Source: Oscillospiraceae bacterium (GTDB lineage Bacteria; Bacillota; Clostridia; Oscillospirales; Ruminococcaceae). From it: a stretch of DNA of 64,000 nucleotides. Under the pieces are notes generated by a model that did no database searches, was not told the DNA's origin, and worked only from the letters and a program-made list of their open reading frames with translations. This document shows positions 17,486 through 28,071 of the stretch, in pieces. The translations under genes were made by a program, and so were the position numbers. The stretch is from the NCBI GenBank assembly GCA_017414435.1, contig JAFQMN010000009.1:1-64000 (forward strand), given 5' to 3'. Within the stretch, counting starts at the first letter, position 1. The number at the start of each line of letters is the position of its first letter.

Positions 17486-18211
17486 ATGGGCCAAAAAGTT
17501 AACCCACATGGCTTAAGAGTTGGGGTTATTAAAAATTGGGATTCACAATGGTTTGCCAGCAAGAAAGAATTTGCAGACTATTTGGTTGAAGATTATAAAA
17601 TCCGTAAGTTTTTAAAACAAAAATTATATGATTCCGGAGTTCCTAAAATTGAAATAAAGAGAGACTCAAACAGAATTAGAATTAATATTCATTGTGCAAA
17701 GCCAGGCAGAGTTATTGGCGAAGGCGGCAAGAATATAGAATTAATTCGCAGCGAATGTGAAGCTCTTGTTAATAAAAATTCAACAAGTGCAAAGCGTGTT
17801 TATTTGAATATTGTGGAGATTAAAGGAATAGATAAAAATGCTCAATTAGTGGCAGAGAACATTGCATTGCAGTTAGAAAAAAGAATATCTTTTAGGCGTG
17901 CAATGAAACAGGCAATAGGCCATACAATGAGTGCAGGGGCTCAGGGGATAAAAGTAGCTGTTTCTGGTAGATTAGGCGGAGCAGAAATTGCCAGAACAGA
18001 ACATTACCATGAAGGAACAATTCCACTGCAAACTTTAAGAGCAGATATTGATTATGGTTTTGCAGAAGCTAATACAACATATGGCAAAATTGGTGTAAAA
18101 GTTTGGATATATGTTGGAGAAGTTTTGCAGAAAACAAAAAAGCAACAAAAAATTAGAGAAGAACGGAAGGAGGCTGCATCAGATGCTCCTACCAAAGAGA
18201 GTAAAGTATAG
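17486..18211 (+). CDS. rpsC: 30S ribosomal protein S3
   Basis: 241 aa with an N-terminal [13 protein letters not shown], a KH domain ([13 protein letters not shown]) and a Lys-rich C-terminal tail. The last 29 bases overlap rplP, so the two are translationally coupled. Confidence 0.98.
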   Translation: MGQKVNPHGLRVGVIKNWDSQWFASKKEFADYLVEDYKIRKFLKQKLYDSGVPKIEIKRDSNRIRINIHCAKPGRVIGEGGKNIELIRSECEALVNKNSTSAKRVYLNIVEIKGIDKNAQLVAENIALQLEKRISFRRAMKQAIGHTMSAGAQGIKVAVSGRLGGAEIARTEHYHEGTIPLQTLRADIDYGFAEANTTYGKIGVKVWIYVGEVLQKTKKQQKIREERKEAASDAPTKESKV

Positions 18212-18611
18212 AAAGCAACATAGAGGCAGAATGAAAGGCATGGCAAGGCGTGGCAATAAAATAACATATGGTGAATTTGGACTGCAAACGTTAGAGCCAG
18301 CTTGGATTACATCTGCACAAATTGAAGCAGCTCGTATTGCTATGACACGTTATATTAAACGTGGCGGTCAGGTTTGGATAAAAATATTCCCAGACAAGCC
18401 AGCAACCAAAAAGCCAGCGGGAGTCCGTATGGGTTCCGGTAAAGGGAATCCGGAATTTTGGGTAGCCGTTGTTAAGCCAGGCAGAGTGATGTTTGAAATG
18501 GCTGGAGTTTCTGAAGAAAATGCAGCAGAAGCTATGAGGCTTGCAAGCCATAAACTGCCGGTTAAGTGCAAATTTGTAAGGAAAGCAGACTTAGAAGGAG
18601 GAGAGGAGTAA
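18183..18611 (+). CDS. rplP: 50S ribosomal protein L16
   Basis: 142 aa from ATG 18183, which lies inside rpsC and follows GGAAGGAGG. The typical N-terminus [15 protein letters not shown] fixes this start and excludes a longer frame. The [17 protein letters not shown] block is diagnostic. L16 shapes the A-site tRNA pocket. Confidence 0.98.
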   Translation: MLLPKRVKYRKQHRGRMKGMARRGNKITYGEFGLQTLEPAWITSAQIEAARIAMTRYIKRGGQVWIKIFPDKPATKKPAGVRMGSGKGNPEFWVAVVKPGRVMFEMAGVSEENAAEAMRLASHKLPVKCKFVRKADLEGGEE

Positions 18612-18823
18612 TGAAGGCAAGTGAAGTTCGTGAACTAAGCATAAAAGAACTGAATCAAAAACTCTCTGACCTTAAGGCTGAACTCTTTAATCTAAGATTT
18701 CAAAATGCAATTAATCAATTAGAAAATCCAATGAGGATCAGAGCTGTGAAGAGCGATATAGCTAGAATAAAAACAATAATTACAGAAAAGCAAACTGCTA
18801 ACAAAGAGGAGGGCGATGAATAA
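18611..18823 (+). CDS. rpmC: 50S ribosomal protein L29
   Basis: 70 aa, ATG in a TAATG overlap with rpl[19 protein letters not shown] and the helical LFNLRFQ segment are typical. Confidence 0.96.
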   Translation: MKASEVRELSIKELNQKLSDLKAELFNLRFQNAINQLENPMRIRAVKSDIARIKTIITEKQTANKEEGDE

Positions 18824-18825
18824 AT

Positions 18826-19083
18826 ATGGAATCTAGGAACCTTAGAAAAACAAGAGTTGGCAAGGTTGTTAGCAACAAGATGCAAAAAACTATTGTTGTG
18901 GCAGTTGAAGATAGTGTTCGCCACCCTCTGTATAAAAAGATTATAAAAAGAACGGTTAAGTTTAAAGCACACGATGAAAAGAATGAATGCGGTATTGGAG
19001 ATCGTGTTTCTATTATGGAAACAAGGCCATATTCTAAAGAAAAAAGATGGAGACTTGTTAAAATTATAGAAAAAGCAAAATAA
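18826..19083 (+). CDS. rpsQ: 30S ribosomal protein S17
   Basis: 85 aa, two bases after rpmC. It shows the OB-fold pattern with [17 protein letters not shown] and the [13 protein letters not shown]-terminus. Confidence 0.97.
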   Translation: MESRNLRKTRVGKVVSNKMQKTIVVAVEDSVRHPLYKKIIKRTVKFKAHDEKNECGIGDRVSIMETRPYSKEKRWRLVKIIEKAK

Positions 19084-19109
19084 GATCGGTAAGAGAGGAG
19101 AAAACGGCA

Positions 19110-19481
19110 ATGGTTCAGATGCAAACATATCTTAAAGTGGCCGATAACACGGGAGCCAAAGAGATTATGTGCATAAGAGTGCTTGGCGGGACTCGAAGAA
19201 GATATGCAAGTGTTGGCGACATTATTGTGGCTTCTGTAAAAAAAGCATCTCCAGATGGAATGGTTGCAAAAGGTGAAGTTGTTAAAGCAGTAATTGTTAG
19301 AACCCAAAACGCATTAAAACGACCAGATGGCACCAGTATACGTTTTGACGAAAATGCTGCTATAATAATTAGAGAAGATAAAACTCCAAGGGGTACACGT
19401 GTTTTTGGCCCAATTGCGCGTGAGTTGCGCGATAAAAAAGATTACGGAAAAATTTTAAGTTTGGCACCAGAAGTGCTTTAA
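19110..19481 (+). CDS. rplN: 50S ribosomal protein L14
   Basis: 123 aa. It begins [18 protein letters not shown] and contains [11 protein letters not shown] near the C-terminus. It forms an intersubunit bridge and is the binding site of silencing factor RsfS. Confidence 0.98.
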   Translation: MVQMQTYLKVADNTGAKEIMCIRVLGGTRRRYASVGDIIVASVKKASPDGMVAKGEVVKAVIVRTQNALKRPDGTSIRFDENAAIIIREDKTPRGTRVFGPIARELRDKKDYGKILSLAPEVL

Positions 19482-19500
19482 TAGGGAGATGTTGCTTAAA

Positions 19501-19824
19501 ATGAATACATTACATGTAAAAAAAGGTGACATCGTGGCAATTATTTCTGGCAAAGATAAAGGCAAAAAAGGAAAGGTTGTTGAGGTAAGCAGCAAAGAGG
19601 GCAAGGTGATTGTAGAAGGTTGTAATGTATCTACAAAACACATAAAACCAAGAAGGCAAGGCGAGCATGGAACAATTGTAAAAGTTGAATCACCGCTTTA
19701 TGCTTGTAAGGTTATGCTTGTTTGCCCTAAATGCGGAAAGCCTACTAGAGTTGGCCACGAAATGTCTGAAGATGGAAAGAAACAACGAGTTTGTAAGCAT
19801 AAAGATTGTAAGAAAACTTTCTAA
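19501..19824 (+). CDS. rplX: 50S ribosomal protein L24
   Basis: 107 aa from ATG 19501. An ATG at 19489 directly abuts the AGGGAG site (19483-19488), too close to be used, whereas 19501 has normal spacing. The KOW motif ([20 protein letters not shown]) and a C-terminal CPKCGKPTR zinc-like pair are present. Confidence 0.95.
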   Translation: MNTLHVKKGDIVAIISGKDKGKKGKVVEVSSKEGKVIVEGCNVSTKHIKPRRQGEHGTIVKVESPLYACKVMLVCPKCGKPTRVGHEMSEDGKKQRVCKHKDCKKTF

Positions 19825-19841
19825 AGAAAGGAGGCAGCAAG

Positions 19842-20384
19842 TTGGCTAGCAGGTTAAAAGAAAAATACACTCAAGAGATAGTACCGGCACTAATTAAAAA
19901 GTTTGAATATAAAAATGTTATGCAGGTACCTAAGCTTGAAAAGGTTGTTATTAACGTAACAAACAGTGAAGCTAGAGATAATCAAAAAGTTATAGACGCA
20001 ATTATGAATGATTTATCTAAAATCACGGGGCAAAGACCAATGATATGCCGTGCTAAAAAATCTGTGGCAAATTTTAAATTGCGTGTTGGAATGAAGATTG
20101 GCGCGAAAGTGACGCTGAGAAGAGATAGAATGTATGAATTTGTAGATAAATTTTTTAATGTTGCGCTGCCAAGGGTAAGAGATTTTAGAGGAATTAATCC
20201 AAATGCTTTTGATGGCAAAGGCAATTATAATATGGGTATAAGAGAGCAATTGATATTTCCTGAAATTGAATACGAAAAAATAGATAAAATTAGAGGTATG
20301 GATATTTGTTTTGTTACAACAGCAAAAACAGATGAAGAGGCACATGAATTGCTTTCACTTATGGGAGCACCATTTCATAAATAA
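19842..20384 (+). CDS. rplE: 50S ribosomal protein L5
   Basis: 180 aa from a TTG start after [35 protein letters not shown] is the L5 core (quoted in part: [19 protein letters not shown]). L5 binds 5S rRNA. Confidence 0.98.
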   Translation: MASRLKEKYTQEIVPALIKKFEYKNVMQVPKLEKVVINVTNSEARDNQKVIDAIMNDLSKITGQRPMICRAKKSVANFKLRVGMKIGAKVTLRRDRMYEFVDKFFNVALPRVRDFRGINPNAFDGKGNYNMGIREQLIFPEIEYEKIDKIRGMDICFVTTAKTDEEAHELLSLMGAPFHK

Positions 20385-20396
20385 GGAGGTTGTACT

Positions 20397-20582
20397 GTGG
20401 CTAAAAAGTCGATGATTGCAAAACAAAAAAGACCGGCAAAATTTTCTACGCGCGCATACACAAGGTGCAGAATATGTGGTAGGCCACATGCTTACCTTCG
20501 TAAGTTTGGCATTTGCCGTATATGCTTTAGAAATTTAGCATATAAAGGTCAAATACCAGGAGTGAAGAAAGCTAGCTGGTAA
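20397..20582 (+). CDS. rpsZ: 30S ribosomal protein S14, type Z (zinc-binding)
   Basis: 61 aa from GTG. The two CxxC pairs (CRICGR and CRICFR) form a zinc ribbon, the short zinc-dependent form of S14 usual in Gram-positive bacteria. Confidence 0.97.
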   Translation: MAKKSMIAKQKRPAKFSTRAYTRCRICGRPHAYLRKFGICRICFRNLAYKGQIPGVKKASW

Positions 20583-20604
20583 ATTGTGCAAAGGAGGAGA
20601 AACC

Positions 20605-21003
20605 ATGCAGATTACAGATGCGATTGCTGATATGCTAACAAGAATTAGAAATGCTAATTCTGCAAAGCATAGCACAGTTGAAGTTCCAGCATCTAAGATG
20701 AAGAAGTCGATAGCACAAATCCTTTTAAACGAAGGTTATATAAAAGGGTTTGATGTAATAGAAGATAATAAGCAAGGAATAATAAGAATAACATTAAAAT
20801 ATGGTTCAAATAAAGAACGAGTTATAACAGGGTTACGCCGTGTTTCTAAGCCGGGCCTTAGGGTTTATGCAAATTGTGAAGACATGCCGAAAGTTTTAAA
20901 AGGGCTTGGAATTGCGATTGTATCAACATCTAAAGGAGTTATGACCGACAAAGCAGCACGCAAAGCCAATGTTGGCGGCGAAGTTCTTGCATTTGTGTGG
21001 TAA
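20605..21003 (+). CDS. rpsH: 30S ribosomal protein S8
   Basis: 132 aa from ATG 20605 with AAGGAGG; an upstream in-frame GTG lacks a site. [18 protein letters not shown] and the C-terminal [18 protein letters not shown] are diagnostic. S8 is the classical repressor of the spc operon in E. coli. Confidence 0.97.
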   Translation: MQITDAIADMLTRIRNANSAKHSTVEVPASKMKKSIAQILLNEGYIKGFDVIEDNKQGIIRITLKYGSNKERVITGLRRVSKPGLRVYANCEDMPKVLKGLGIAIVSTSKGVMTDKAARKANVGGEVLAFVW

Positions 21004-21015
21004 AGGGGTGTTTAT

Positions 21016-21561
21016 ATGTCACGTATTGGCAGGTTACCAATTAATGTTCCGAACAAAGTGGAGGTAGCTATAAACAATGGTCAGATTTCAGTTAAAGGGC
21101 CTAAAGGCAGTTTGAATTTTGCTTATAACAAAGATATGACGGTTGAGTTACAAGAAAATCAAATTTTTGTTAAAAGGCCATCGGATGAAAAAAAATATAA
21201 AAGCTTACATGGTTTAACAAGAACATTAATTGAGAATATGGTAATTGGTGTAACAAATGGATTTTCTAAAGAGTTAGATGTTAATGGAGTAGGGTACCGT
21301 GTGGCAAAGCAAGGCAAAAACCTTGTTATGAATTTAGGGTATTCACATCAGGTTATAATGCCAGAAATAGAAGGCATAACAGTTGAAGTGCCGAACCCGA
21401 ACAAAATTATTGTTCATGGTGTAGACAAACAAAAAGTTGGTCAATTTGCGGCAGAGATTAGAGGAAAGCGCCCACCAGAGCCATATAAAGGCAAAGGAAT
21501 AAAATATAGCGATGAAGTGATTAGGCGCAAAGAAGGAAAAGCAGGAAAAGGTAAGAAGTAA
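21016..21561 (+). CDS. rplF: 50S ribosomal protein L6
   Basis: 181 aa. It begins MSRIGRLPINVPNKVEV and ends with RGKRPPEPYKGKGIKY, both typical. Confidence 0.98.
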   Translation: MSRIGRLPINVPNKVEVAINNGQISVKGPKGSLNFAYNKDMTVELQENQIFVKRPSDEKKYKSLHGLTRTLIENMVIGVTNGFSKELDVNGVGYRVAKQGKNLVMNLGYSHQVIMPEIEGITVEVPNPNKIIVHGVDKQKVGQFAAEIRGKRPPEPYKGKGIKYSDEVIRRKEGKAGKGKK

Positions 21562-21577
21562 AGGAGCGTGAAGCATT

Positions 21578-21937
21578 GTGTCTAGAGCGTGGAACAAACA
21601 AACCACCAGAGTTCGCAGGCATTTGATTGTGCGCAAAAAAATTAGCGGAACATCAGAAAGGCCGAGATTGAATGTGTTTCGTTCGGCAAAGCATATTTAT
21701 GCGCAACTTATAGATGACGTTAAAGGCGTTACATTAGCAAGTGCCTCTACAACAGAAAAAGCATATGAGGGCAATGGTGGCAATAAAGAAGCTGCACACA
21801 AAATAGGGCTGCTTATAGCAGAACGTGCAAAGAAGCAAGGTATTAAATGTGTGGTTTTTGACCGTGGTGGATATTTATATCATGGCCGTGTAAAAGAGCT
21901 TGCAGATGGGGCTCGTGAAGGTGGTCTTGAGTTTTAA
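21578..21937 (+). CDS. rplR: 50S ribosomal protein L18
   Basis: 119 aa from a GTG start. [20 protein letters not shown] and the [20 protein letters not shown]-terminus identify this 5S-binding protein. Confidence 0.97.
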   Translation: MSRAWNKQTTRVRRHLIVRKKISGTSERPRLNVFRSAKHIYAQLIDDVKGVTLASASTTEKAYEGNGGNKEAAHKIGLLIAERAKKQGIKCVVFDRGGYLYHGRVKELADGAREGGLEF

Positions 21938-21955
21938 TTTAGGAGGTGAAATTGT

Positions 21956-22465
21956 TTGTTAAAGTTAGATGAAAGTGCTGTGGATTTAAAGAATCTAAAA
22001 GAAACAGTTGTTTCGGTTAATAGAGTAGGAAAAACAGTTAAGGGCGGAAGGATTTTCAAATTTTCAGCTTTAATTGTTGTTGGGAACGGCCAAGGTGTTA
22101 TTGGTTTTGGTATGGGCAAAGCCTCGGAAGTTGCAGATGCTGTGCGTAAAGGAATTGAAGATGCAAAAAAGAATTTGATAAAAATAGCTTTAAAAGGCAC
22201 AACAATTCCCCATGAAATTATTGGCAAATTTGCAGCAGGTGAAGTTTTAATGAAACCGGCATCAGAAGGAACAGGAATTATAGCAGGTGGCCCAATGCGT
22301 GCGGTGTTAGAGGCGGCAGGAGTTAAAGATATTAGAACAAAGTCTTTGCGTTCTAATAACCCATGTAATGTTGTTAGAGCAACAGTTGAAGGTTTGAAAG
22401 CTCTTCGTAATGTAGATGAGGTTGCAGAGATAAGAGGCAAAACAGCGCAAGAAATTCTAAAGTAA
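21956..22465 (+). CDS. rpsE: 30S ribosomal protein S5
   Basis: 169 aa from a TTG start after [22 protein letters not shown] N-terminal loop, [17 protein letters not shown] and [18 protein letters not shown] are diagnostic. Confidence 0.97.
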   Translation: MLKLDESAVDLKNLKETVVSVNRVGKTVKGGRIFKFSALIVVGNGQGVIGFGMGKASEVADAVRKGIEDAKKNLIKIALKGTTIPHEIIGKFAAGEVLMKPASEGTGIIAGGPMRAVLEAAGVKDIRTKSLRSNNPCNVVRATVEGLKALRNVDEVAEIRGKTAQEILK

Positions 22466-22478
22466 AAGGGTGATTTTT

Positions 22479-22685
22479 ATGGCAAAAGCAAAAAGGGAAG
22501 CCCAAGCAAGCAGCATTAAAATAAAATTAGTTAAAAGTTTATCTGGCAGAAATACCAAACATATTGCCACCGCTCATTCTTTAGGTCTTAATAAAACAGG
22601 TAAAGAAGTTGAGCATGTTATGAATGATGCGCTTAAAGGTAAGATTTCCCAAATTTCATACCTCATCCAAACAAGTGAGGTTTAA
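22479..22685 (+). CDS. rpmD: 50S ribosomal protein L30
   Basis: 68 aa from ATG 22479 (an in-frame GTG at 22470 lies too near the AAAAGGG site). IKIKLVKSLSGRNTKHIATA is the L30 core. Slightly longer than the usual 60 residues at both ends. Confidence 0.94.
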   Translation: MAKAKREAQASSIKIKLVKSLSGRNTKHIATAHSLGLNKTGKEVEHVMNDALKGKISQISYLIQTSEV

Positions 22686-22709
22686 AATTAACTAAAAGGA
22701 GGGAATGTA

Positions 22710-23153
22710 ATGAAGTTATACGAATTATCACCTGCGCCAAACTCTAATAAAAAAGCGTATCGCAAAGGTAGAGGAGCGGGTTCTGGCAATGGCAAAACAT
22801 CTGGCAAAGGCCACAAAGGGCAAAATGCTAGATCTGGTGGAGGAGTTAGACCGGGTTTTGAAGGAGGCCAAATGCCGCTTTATAGACGTTTGCCAAAGCG
22901 AGGATTTACAAATGTTTTCTCTACAAAATATGCAGTTATTAATATAAGGGATTTAGAAAAACGCTTTGAAGATAACGCAACAATAGATACACAAGCTATA
23001 ATAAATTCTGGGCTTGTTAAAAAAGTATTAGCTGGTATTAAGCTTTTGGGCAATGGTGAATTAAGCAAAAAATTCAATGTTACAGTTGCTGCATTTTCGA
23101 AGTCTGCAAAAGAAAAGATAGAAAAAGCAGGCGGCAGAATTGAGGTGGAGTAA
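22710..23153 (+). CDS. rplO: 50S ribosomal protein L15
   Basis: 147 aa. The Gly-rich N-terminus (RKGRGAGSGNGKTSGKGHKG) and FEGGQMPLYRRLPKRGF are diagnostic. The stop is immediately followed by secY. Confidence 0.97.
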   Translation: MKLYELSPAPNSNKKAYRKGRGAGSGNGKTSGKGHKGQNARSGGGVRPGFEGGQMPLYRRLPKRGFTNVFSTKYAVINIRDLEKRFEDNATIDTQAIINSGLVKKVLAGIKLLGNGELSKKFNVTVAAFSKSAKEKIEKAGGRIEVE

Positions 23154-24455
23154 TTGTTCACTATAATAAAGAACATGTTCAAATTGCCAGATTTACGCAA
23201 AAAGTTATTTTATACAATAATGATTATATTGGTATTTAGAATAGGTTCTACCATTCCGGTTCCATTTTTGAATTTTAATGAACTGCATGATTTAGCACCA
23301 ACCCAAAACAATTTCTTTAGTTATATAGATGCATTTACTGGCGGAGCTTTTTCTCGTGTAACAATATTTTCTATGTCTATTTCACCGTATATAACATCTT
23401 CTATTGTAATTCAACTGTTAACATTTGGTATACCAGCTCTAGAAAGAATGGCTAAAGAAGGTGCGGAAGGGCAGAAGAAAATAAACAAAATCACACGGTA
23501 TTTTACAGTAGTTTTGGCGCTAATTCAATCAGTAACATTCTATCTTTTGCTCCGTGGCGGGAACACAATGTTTAGAAACCAAATAGTAAAATATCGCGAT
23601 GGGGTTTCTGGCTGGGTTTCAGCAGTTGTAATAGTTGCAACCTTTACAGCAGGCAGTGCTTTGGTGATGTGGCTAGGCGAAAAGATTAATGATAAAGGAA
23701 TTGGGAACGGAATATCTATTGTTTTATTTGCGGGCATACTTTCAAGAGGGCCTGCTGCATTTGGAAAGATTTATGCAATGTGCAAAGCAGGGGGTAAAGA
23801 GGCAATAGTTGCAATTCTGTTAGTGTTAGTGTTTATTTTAATTACTATTTTGATTATTTTTGTAACCAATGCAGAACGCAGAGTACCAATTCAATATGCA
23901 CAAAGAGTTGTGGGTAGAAGAATGTATGGTGGGCAAAATACTCATATACCAATAAAGCTAAGCATGGCAGGGGTTATGCCTATAATATTTGCATCTTCGT
24001 TTTTAGCTTTTTTTAGTATGTTAAAACTTATTTTCGATAAAGATTCACAAACCTGGTTTGGTAAAGGGTTAGATTATTTAGAGCATGGCACGGTTTTATA
24101 TTCAGTTATTTACTTTATTATGATTATAGGTTTTAATTATTTTTATGTGTCTATGCAGTATAACCCAATAGAAATAGCTAACAATTTGCGCAAAAATAAT
24201 GGCACAATACCCGGAATAAGGCCAGGAGCTCAAACAACGGAGTATTTAACTAAAGTAATTTCAAAAGTTACATTTGTAGGAGCATTATTTTTAGGATTTG
24301 TTGCAATATTACCAATGATTATAAGCTCATTTGTTCGCATGAATATAGCTTTGGGCGGCACAACAATACTAATAGTTATTGGAGTGGCGTTGGATACAAT
24401 GAAGCAAATTGAATCTATGATGATGATGAAACACTACAAAGGCTTTTTGGAGTAA
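23154..24455 (+). CDS. secY: Protein translocase subunit SecY
   Basis: 433 aa from a TTG start abutting the rplO stop. Ten TM segments are visible; RIGSTIPVPFLNF, the SPYITSSIVIQLLTF lateral-gate region and the IPGIRPGAQTTEYL loop are typical. It forms the Sec channel that exports the many signal-peptide proteins encoded in this window. Confidence 0.98.
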   Translation: MFTIIKNMFKLPDLRKKLFYTIMIILVFRIGSTIPVPFLNFNELHDLAPTQNNFFSYIDAFTGGAFSRVTIFSMSISPYITSSIVIQLLTFGIPALERMAKEGAEGQKKINKITRYFTVVLALIQSVTFYLLLRGGNTMFRNQIVKYRDGVSGWVSAVVIVATFTAGSALVMWLGEKINDKGIGNGISIVLFAGILSRGPAAFGKIYAMCKAGGKEAIVAILLVLVFILITILIIFVTNAERRVPIQYAQRVVGRRMYGGQNTHIPIKLSMAGVMPIIFASSFLAFFSMLKLIFDKDSQTWFGKGLDYLEHGTVLYSVIYFIMIIGFNYFYVSMQYNPIEIANNLRKNNGTIPGIRPGAQTTEYLTKVISKVTFVGALFLGFVAILPMIISSFVRMNIALGGTTILIVIGVALDTMKQIESMMMMKHYKGFLE

Positions 24456-24482
24456 TAAGAAAATAGAAAGGTTTTATAAACA

Positions 24483-25100
24483 ATGAATATAATTTTATTA
24501 GGTGCTCCGGGAGCTGGCAAAGGAGTTCAAAGCAAAGCAATTGCCGAACATTTTAATATACCAATAGTTTCTTCTGGTGATATTTTGCGTGAATTCGCAA
24601 AAAAGCAGAGTGAGGATTCTAAACTCAATGGCGAGATGCAAGGCGGGCAATTGATTTCGGACGAATTTGTTATGGAGTTGGTTTTTAACGAACTTAAAAG
24701 TAACAAATATACTAACGGATATATTTTAGATGGAGTGCCGAGAACACTTGTACAAGCCGAGGCAATTGAAAAGCATAACATAAATATTGCTGCGGTTATT
24801 TATATTAATGTGCCAGAAGATGTTGTTAAAGAGCGAGTTTTACATAGAAAAGTGTGCAAGAGCTGCGGCAAGATTTATAACGAAGAAAGTAAAACTATTT
24901 GTGCGCAATGTGGCGGCGAACTTTTTAAACGCAACGACGATAACGAAGAAGCTATAAAAGAACGGCTGAATGTGTATCACAAAAAAACGGAATCTTTAAT
25001 AGAATATTATAGAACTAAAAATCTTTTAAAAGAGATTAATGGCAATCAAGAGATAAGTGATGTCTCTAAAGAGATATTTGCGGTTTTGGAGAGTTTGTAA
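24483..25100 (+). CDS. adk: Adenylate kinase
   Basis: 205 aa. The P-loop GAPGAGKG lies at residues 7-14. The lid carries two Cys pairs (CKSCGKIY, CAQCGG), the zinc-binding form common in Gram-positives. It interconverts ATP and AMP with two ADP. One residue differs from the commonest GAPGAGKGTQ (here VQ). Confidence 0.96.
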   Translation: MNIILLGAPGAGKGVQSKAIAEHFNIPIVSSGDILREFAKKQSEDSKLNGEMQGGQLISDEFVMELVFNELKSNKYTNGYILDGVPRTLVQAEAIEKHNINIAAVIYINVPEDVVKERVLHRKVCKSCGKIYNEESKTICAQCGGELFKRNDDNEEAIKERLNVYHKKTESLIEYYRTKNLLKEINGNQEISDVSKEIFAVLESL

Positions 25101-25846
25101 TGATTATTATCAAGAAAGATGAAGAAATCGAATTGATGAGAAAATCATGTTACATAGCTGCTGTTGCTCTTTTTAAAGCAGGCGAAGCAGTGAAACCGGG
25201 GGTTACAACTCAGCATATAAATAAAATTGCAGAAGATTATATAACTTCAAAAGGAGCAATACCATCGTTTTTAAACTATGGTGGGTTTCCGGCTAGTGCA
25301 TGCATCTCGGTTAATAACGAGGTTGTGCATGGTATCCCTTCTAGCAATAGAGTGCTACAAGAAGGCGATATAGTTAGTGTGGATGTTGGTGCTTTTTTGA
25401 ATGGATTTCATAGCGATAATGCAGCAACATTTGCCGTTGGTAGAATCAGCAAAGATTTAGAGCATCTTTTAAATGTAACACAAAATAGTCTTATGCTCGG
25501 TATTAAAGCGGCTGTTGTGGGCGCAAGAGTTGGAGCCATTTCACATGCAGTACAAACTTACGTAGAATCTGAGGGGCTGTATGTGGTAAAAGACTACGTA
25601 GGGCATGGAGTAGGCCGCAATTTACACGAAGGCCCGGAAGTGCCGAACTTTGGTAACCCAGGGCATGGAGCGAGATTAGTTAGCGGTATGACGTTAGCTG
25701 TAGAGCCCATGGTAAATATTGGCACCGAAGAGGTACAAGCGCAGCCGAATGGCACAGTAGTTACTAAAGACGGTAGTTATTCAGCACATTTTGAACATAC
25801 AATAGCATTAACGGAAGATGGTCCGCAGATTTTAACACTATGTTAA
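25100..25846 (+). CDS. map: Methionine aminopeptidase type I
   Basis: 248 aa, ATG in a TAATG overlap with adk. The metal ligands are visible: SVDVGAF Asp, SDNAATF Asp, GHGVGRNLHE His, VEPM Glu and FEHTIA with a downstream Glu pattern. It removes initiator Met from new proteins. Confidence 0.97.
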   Translation: MIIIKKDEEIELMRKSCYIAAVALFKAGEAVKPGVTTQHINKIAEDYITSKGAIPSFLNYGGFPASACISVNNEVVHGIPSSNRVLQEGDIVSVDVGAFLNGFHSDNAATFAVGRISKDLEHLLNVTQNSLMLGIKAAVVGARVGAISHAVQTYVESEGLYVVKDYVGHGVGRNLHEGPEVPNFGNPGHGARLVSGMTLAVEPMVNIGTEEVQAQPNGTVVTKDGSYSAHFEHTIALTEDGPQILTLC

Positions 25847-25861
25847 ATAAGAGGGTTGGTT

Positions 25862-26101
25862 ATGATAATAGAAGATGGTGATATTGTATGGTCAAAAGCC
25901 GGGCACGATAAAGGTGGCTTTTTTGTGGTAATAAAATCAGATGAACGTTTCTGCTGGATAGCAAATGGCAGGTTAAGAAAATTAGAGGCACCTAAAAAGA
26001 AGAACCGAATTCATTTAAGTAAAACAAACAAAAAGGTAGATTTAAAAACAATTAAAAATGATTGTCATTTAAGAAAAGCTTTAAGCGATTTTAATTCATG
26101 A
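25862..26101 (+). CDS. KOW-domain RNA-binding protein, L14e/L6e-like
   Basis: 79 aa from ATG 25862, six bases after GAGGG. DIVWSKAGHDKGGFFVVI is a KOW-type beta barrel. A small KOW protein between map and infA is common in Clostridia; its function is unknown, probably ribosome- or rRNA-related. Confidence 0.85.
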   Translation: MIIEDGDIVWSKAGHDKGGFFVVIKSDERFCWIANGRLRKLEAPKKKNRIHLSKTNKKVDLKTIKNDCHLRKALSDFNS

Positions 26102-26150
26102 AAATGTCTTTTGTATTTAACTATAGCAAGAGTAGGGAGGTTGTTTTGTT

Positions 26151-26369
26151 TTGTCTAAAGAAGATGTGATAGAGATAGAAGGAAAAGTGGTAGAAACACT
26201 ACCTAACGCTCAGTTTGTGGTTGAATTAGACAATGGTCACAAAATACTAGCACATATCTCTGGTAAGTTGAGAATGAACTTTATTAAAATATTAACAGGA
26301 GATAGAGTTTTGGTAGAGATGTCGCCATATGATCTAACAAAAGGCAGAATAACATGGCGCACAAAATAA
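26151..26369 (+). CDS. infA: Translation initiation factor IF-1
   Basis: 72 aa from a TTG start. The S1/OB fold shows [20 protein letters not shown] and GRITWRTK at the C-terminus, full length for IF-1. Confidence 0.98.
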   Translation: MSKEDVIEIEGKVVETLPNAQFVVELDNGHKILAHISGKLRMNFIKILTGDRVLVEMSPYDLTKGRITWRTK

Positions 26370-26390
26370 AATACATGGGAGGTATTTCTT

Positions 26391-26504
26391 ATGAAAGTCA
26401 GGCCTTCAGTTAAGCCGATTTGTGAAAAATGTAAAATAATAAAAAGAAAAGGTCGAGTTATGGTAATTTGTGAAAATCCAAAGCATAAGCAGAGGCAAGG
26501 CTAA
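26391..26504 (+). CDS. rpmJ: 50S ribosomal protein L36
   Basis: 37 aa, ATG at 26391 after GGGAGG. It reads [15 protein letters not shown] and continues to a second Cys and a His ([13 protein letters not shown]): the zinc-ribbon form (C-x2-C...C...H) of L36. Its position between infA and rpsM is canonical. Confidence 0.97.
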   Translation: MKVRPSVKPICEKCKIIKRKGRVMVICENPKHKQRQG

Positions 26505-26528
26505 AAATAAAATGGAGGTGTTTATAGC

Positions 26529-26897
26529 ATGGCTCGTATAGCAGGGGTAGATTTACCGCGTGAAAAGCGTATAGAGATTGGGCTAACTTATATTTATGGC
26601 ATAGGTAGACCATCTGCTCAAAAGATTTTAGCTCAAACTGGAGTTAATCCAGATATACGTGTAAAAGATATAACAGAAGCAGATCTCACTAAGATTAGAG
26701 AATATATCGATAAATTTATGACAGTTGAAGGAGACCTAAGAAGAACAGTAGCGCTAAATATAAAGAGGCTGATAGAAATTGGCTGCTACCGTGGAATTAG
26801 GCACAGAAAAGGTTTACCGGTAAGAGGGCAGAGAACAAAAACAAATGCAAGAACGGCAAAAGGCCCGCGTAAAACAATTGCAAACAAAAAGAAATAG
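26529..26897 (+). CDS. rpsM: 30S ribosomal protein S13
   Basis: 122 aa. [20 protein letters not shown] at the start and the basic tail [18 protein letters not shown] are diagnostic. It lies in the 30S head and contacts S19. Confidence 0.98.
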   Translation: MARIAGVDLPREKRIEIGLTYIYGIGRPSAQKILAQTGVNPDIRVKDITEADLTKIREYIDKFMTVEGDLRRTVALNIKRLIEIGCYRGIRHRKGLPVRGQRTKTNARTAKGPRKTIANKKK

Positions 26898-26916
26898 TTA
26901 ACTAGGGGGTGTTTTA

Positions 26917-27321
26917 ATGGCAAAAGTAGTAGCTAAAAAGGGCACAAGAACAAGAAAAACAGCAAAAAAAAGAAACGTGAACAAAGGAGTAGCACATATT
27001 CAATCAACGTTTAATAATACAATAGTTACACTTTCAGATACAGTAGGGAATGTGCTTTCTTGGGCAAGCGCTGGAGCTTTGGGTTTTAAAGGTTCAAGAA
27101 AGTCAACACCATTTGCAGCACAAACTGCAGCAGAATCAGCTGCAAAAGCTGCTATGGAATACGGTTTAAAATCAGTTGAAGTGCTAGTTAAAGGTGCAGG
27201 TTCTGGCAGAGAAGCTGCAATTAGAGCTTTACAATCTGCAGGGCTAGAAATTAACATGATTAAAGATGTTACACCAATACCGCACAACGGTTGTAGACCG
27301 CCAAAAAGAAGAAGAGTTTAA
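26917..27321 (+). CDS. rpsK: 30S ribosomal protein S11
   Basis: 134 aa. [19 protein letters not shown] and the C-terminal [16 protein letters not shown] are diagnostic. Confidence 0.98.
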   Translation: MAKVVAKKGTRTRKTAKKRNVNKGVAHIQSTFNNTIVTLSDTVGNVLSWASAGALGFKGSRKSTPFAAQTAAESAAKAAMEYGLKSVEVLVKGAGSGREAAIRALQSAGLEINMIKDVTPIPHNGCRPPKRRRV

Positions 27322-27339
27322 TGGAGGTGAATGTAAAAA

Positions 27340-27960
27340 ATGGCAAGATATATAGGAGCAGCATGTAAACTTTGTAGAAGAGAATCACAGAAGTTATTTC
27401 TTAAAGGTGCTAGGTGCTATTCAGATAAATGTGCAATAACTCGCAGGAATAGTTTGCCTGGTCAACATGGCAAAGGCAGAAAAAAAACATCAGAATATGG
27501 TTTGCAATTGCGTGAAAAACAAAAAACAAGGCGTTTTTATGGCATTTTAGAAAGCCAGTTTGAAAAATATTTTGAAATGGCAGAAAGAAAGCAAGGGGTT
27601 ACAGGTGAAAACTTGCTTAGAATTTTAGAACTAAGATTAGATAACATTGTATACCGTGCAGGCTTTGCATCATCGCGTAAAGAAGCAAGGCAATTAGTAC
27701 GTCATAACCATTTTACATTAAATGGCAATAAAGCTAATATTCCATCAATTCTGCTTAAACAAGGCGATATTGTTGAAATTAAGTCTAAAAGTCTAAACAG
27801 CCCTAAAATTAAGGAGCTTCTAGATGAGAAGAGGATGGTAATCGTTCCGCAATGGCTAGAGGTAGAAGGCTCTAAAGTAAAAATAAAAGAATTACCAAAA
27901 CGTGAAGATATTGATTTAGAAGTTTCTGAACACTTGATTGTTGAGCTATACTCAAAATAA
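27340..27960 (+). CDS. rpsD: 30S ribosomal protein S4
   Basis: 206 aa. An N-terminal zinc-type Cys set (CKLCRRE, CYSDKCA) and an S4 domain are present. S4 nucleates 30S assembly and in Bacillus represses its own synthesis. A 111-nt gap to rpoA follows, with a weak hairpin TATCAC/GTGATA at about 28020-28048. Confidence 0.97.
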   Translation: MARYIGAACKLCRRESQKLFLKGARCYSDKCAITRRNSLPGQHGKGRKKTSEYGLQLREKQKTRRFYGILESQFEKYFEMAERKQGVTGENLLRILELRLDNIVYRAGFASSRKEARQLVRHNHFTLNGNKANIPSILLKQGDIVEIKSKSLNSPKIKELLDEKRMVIVPQWLEVEGSKVKIKELPKREDIDLEVSEHLIVELYSK

Positions 27961-28071
27961 ATTTGTTTTATCTTAGTTGGCTTAAAGAATTTTGTGCTTT
28001 TCTGAATTGAATGAAACAATATATCACTCAAAAGTATTTTTGTGATAGTTTTTAATTAGGGAGGGTATTAA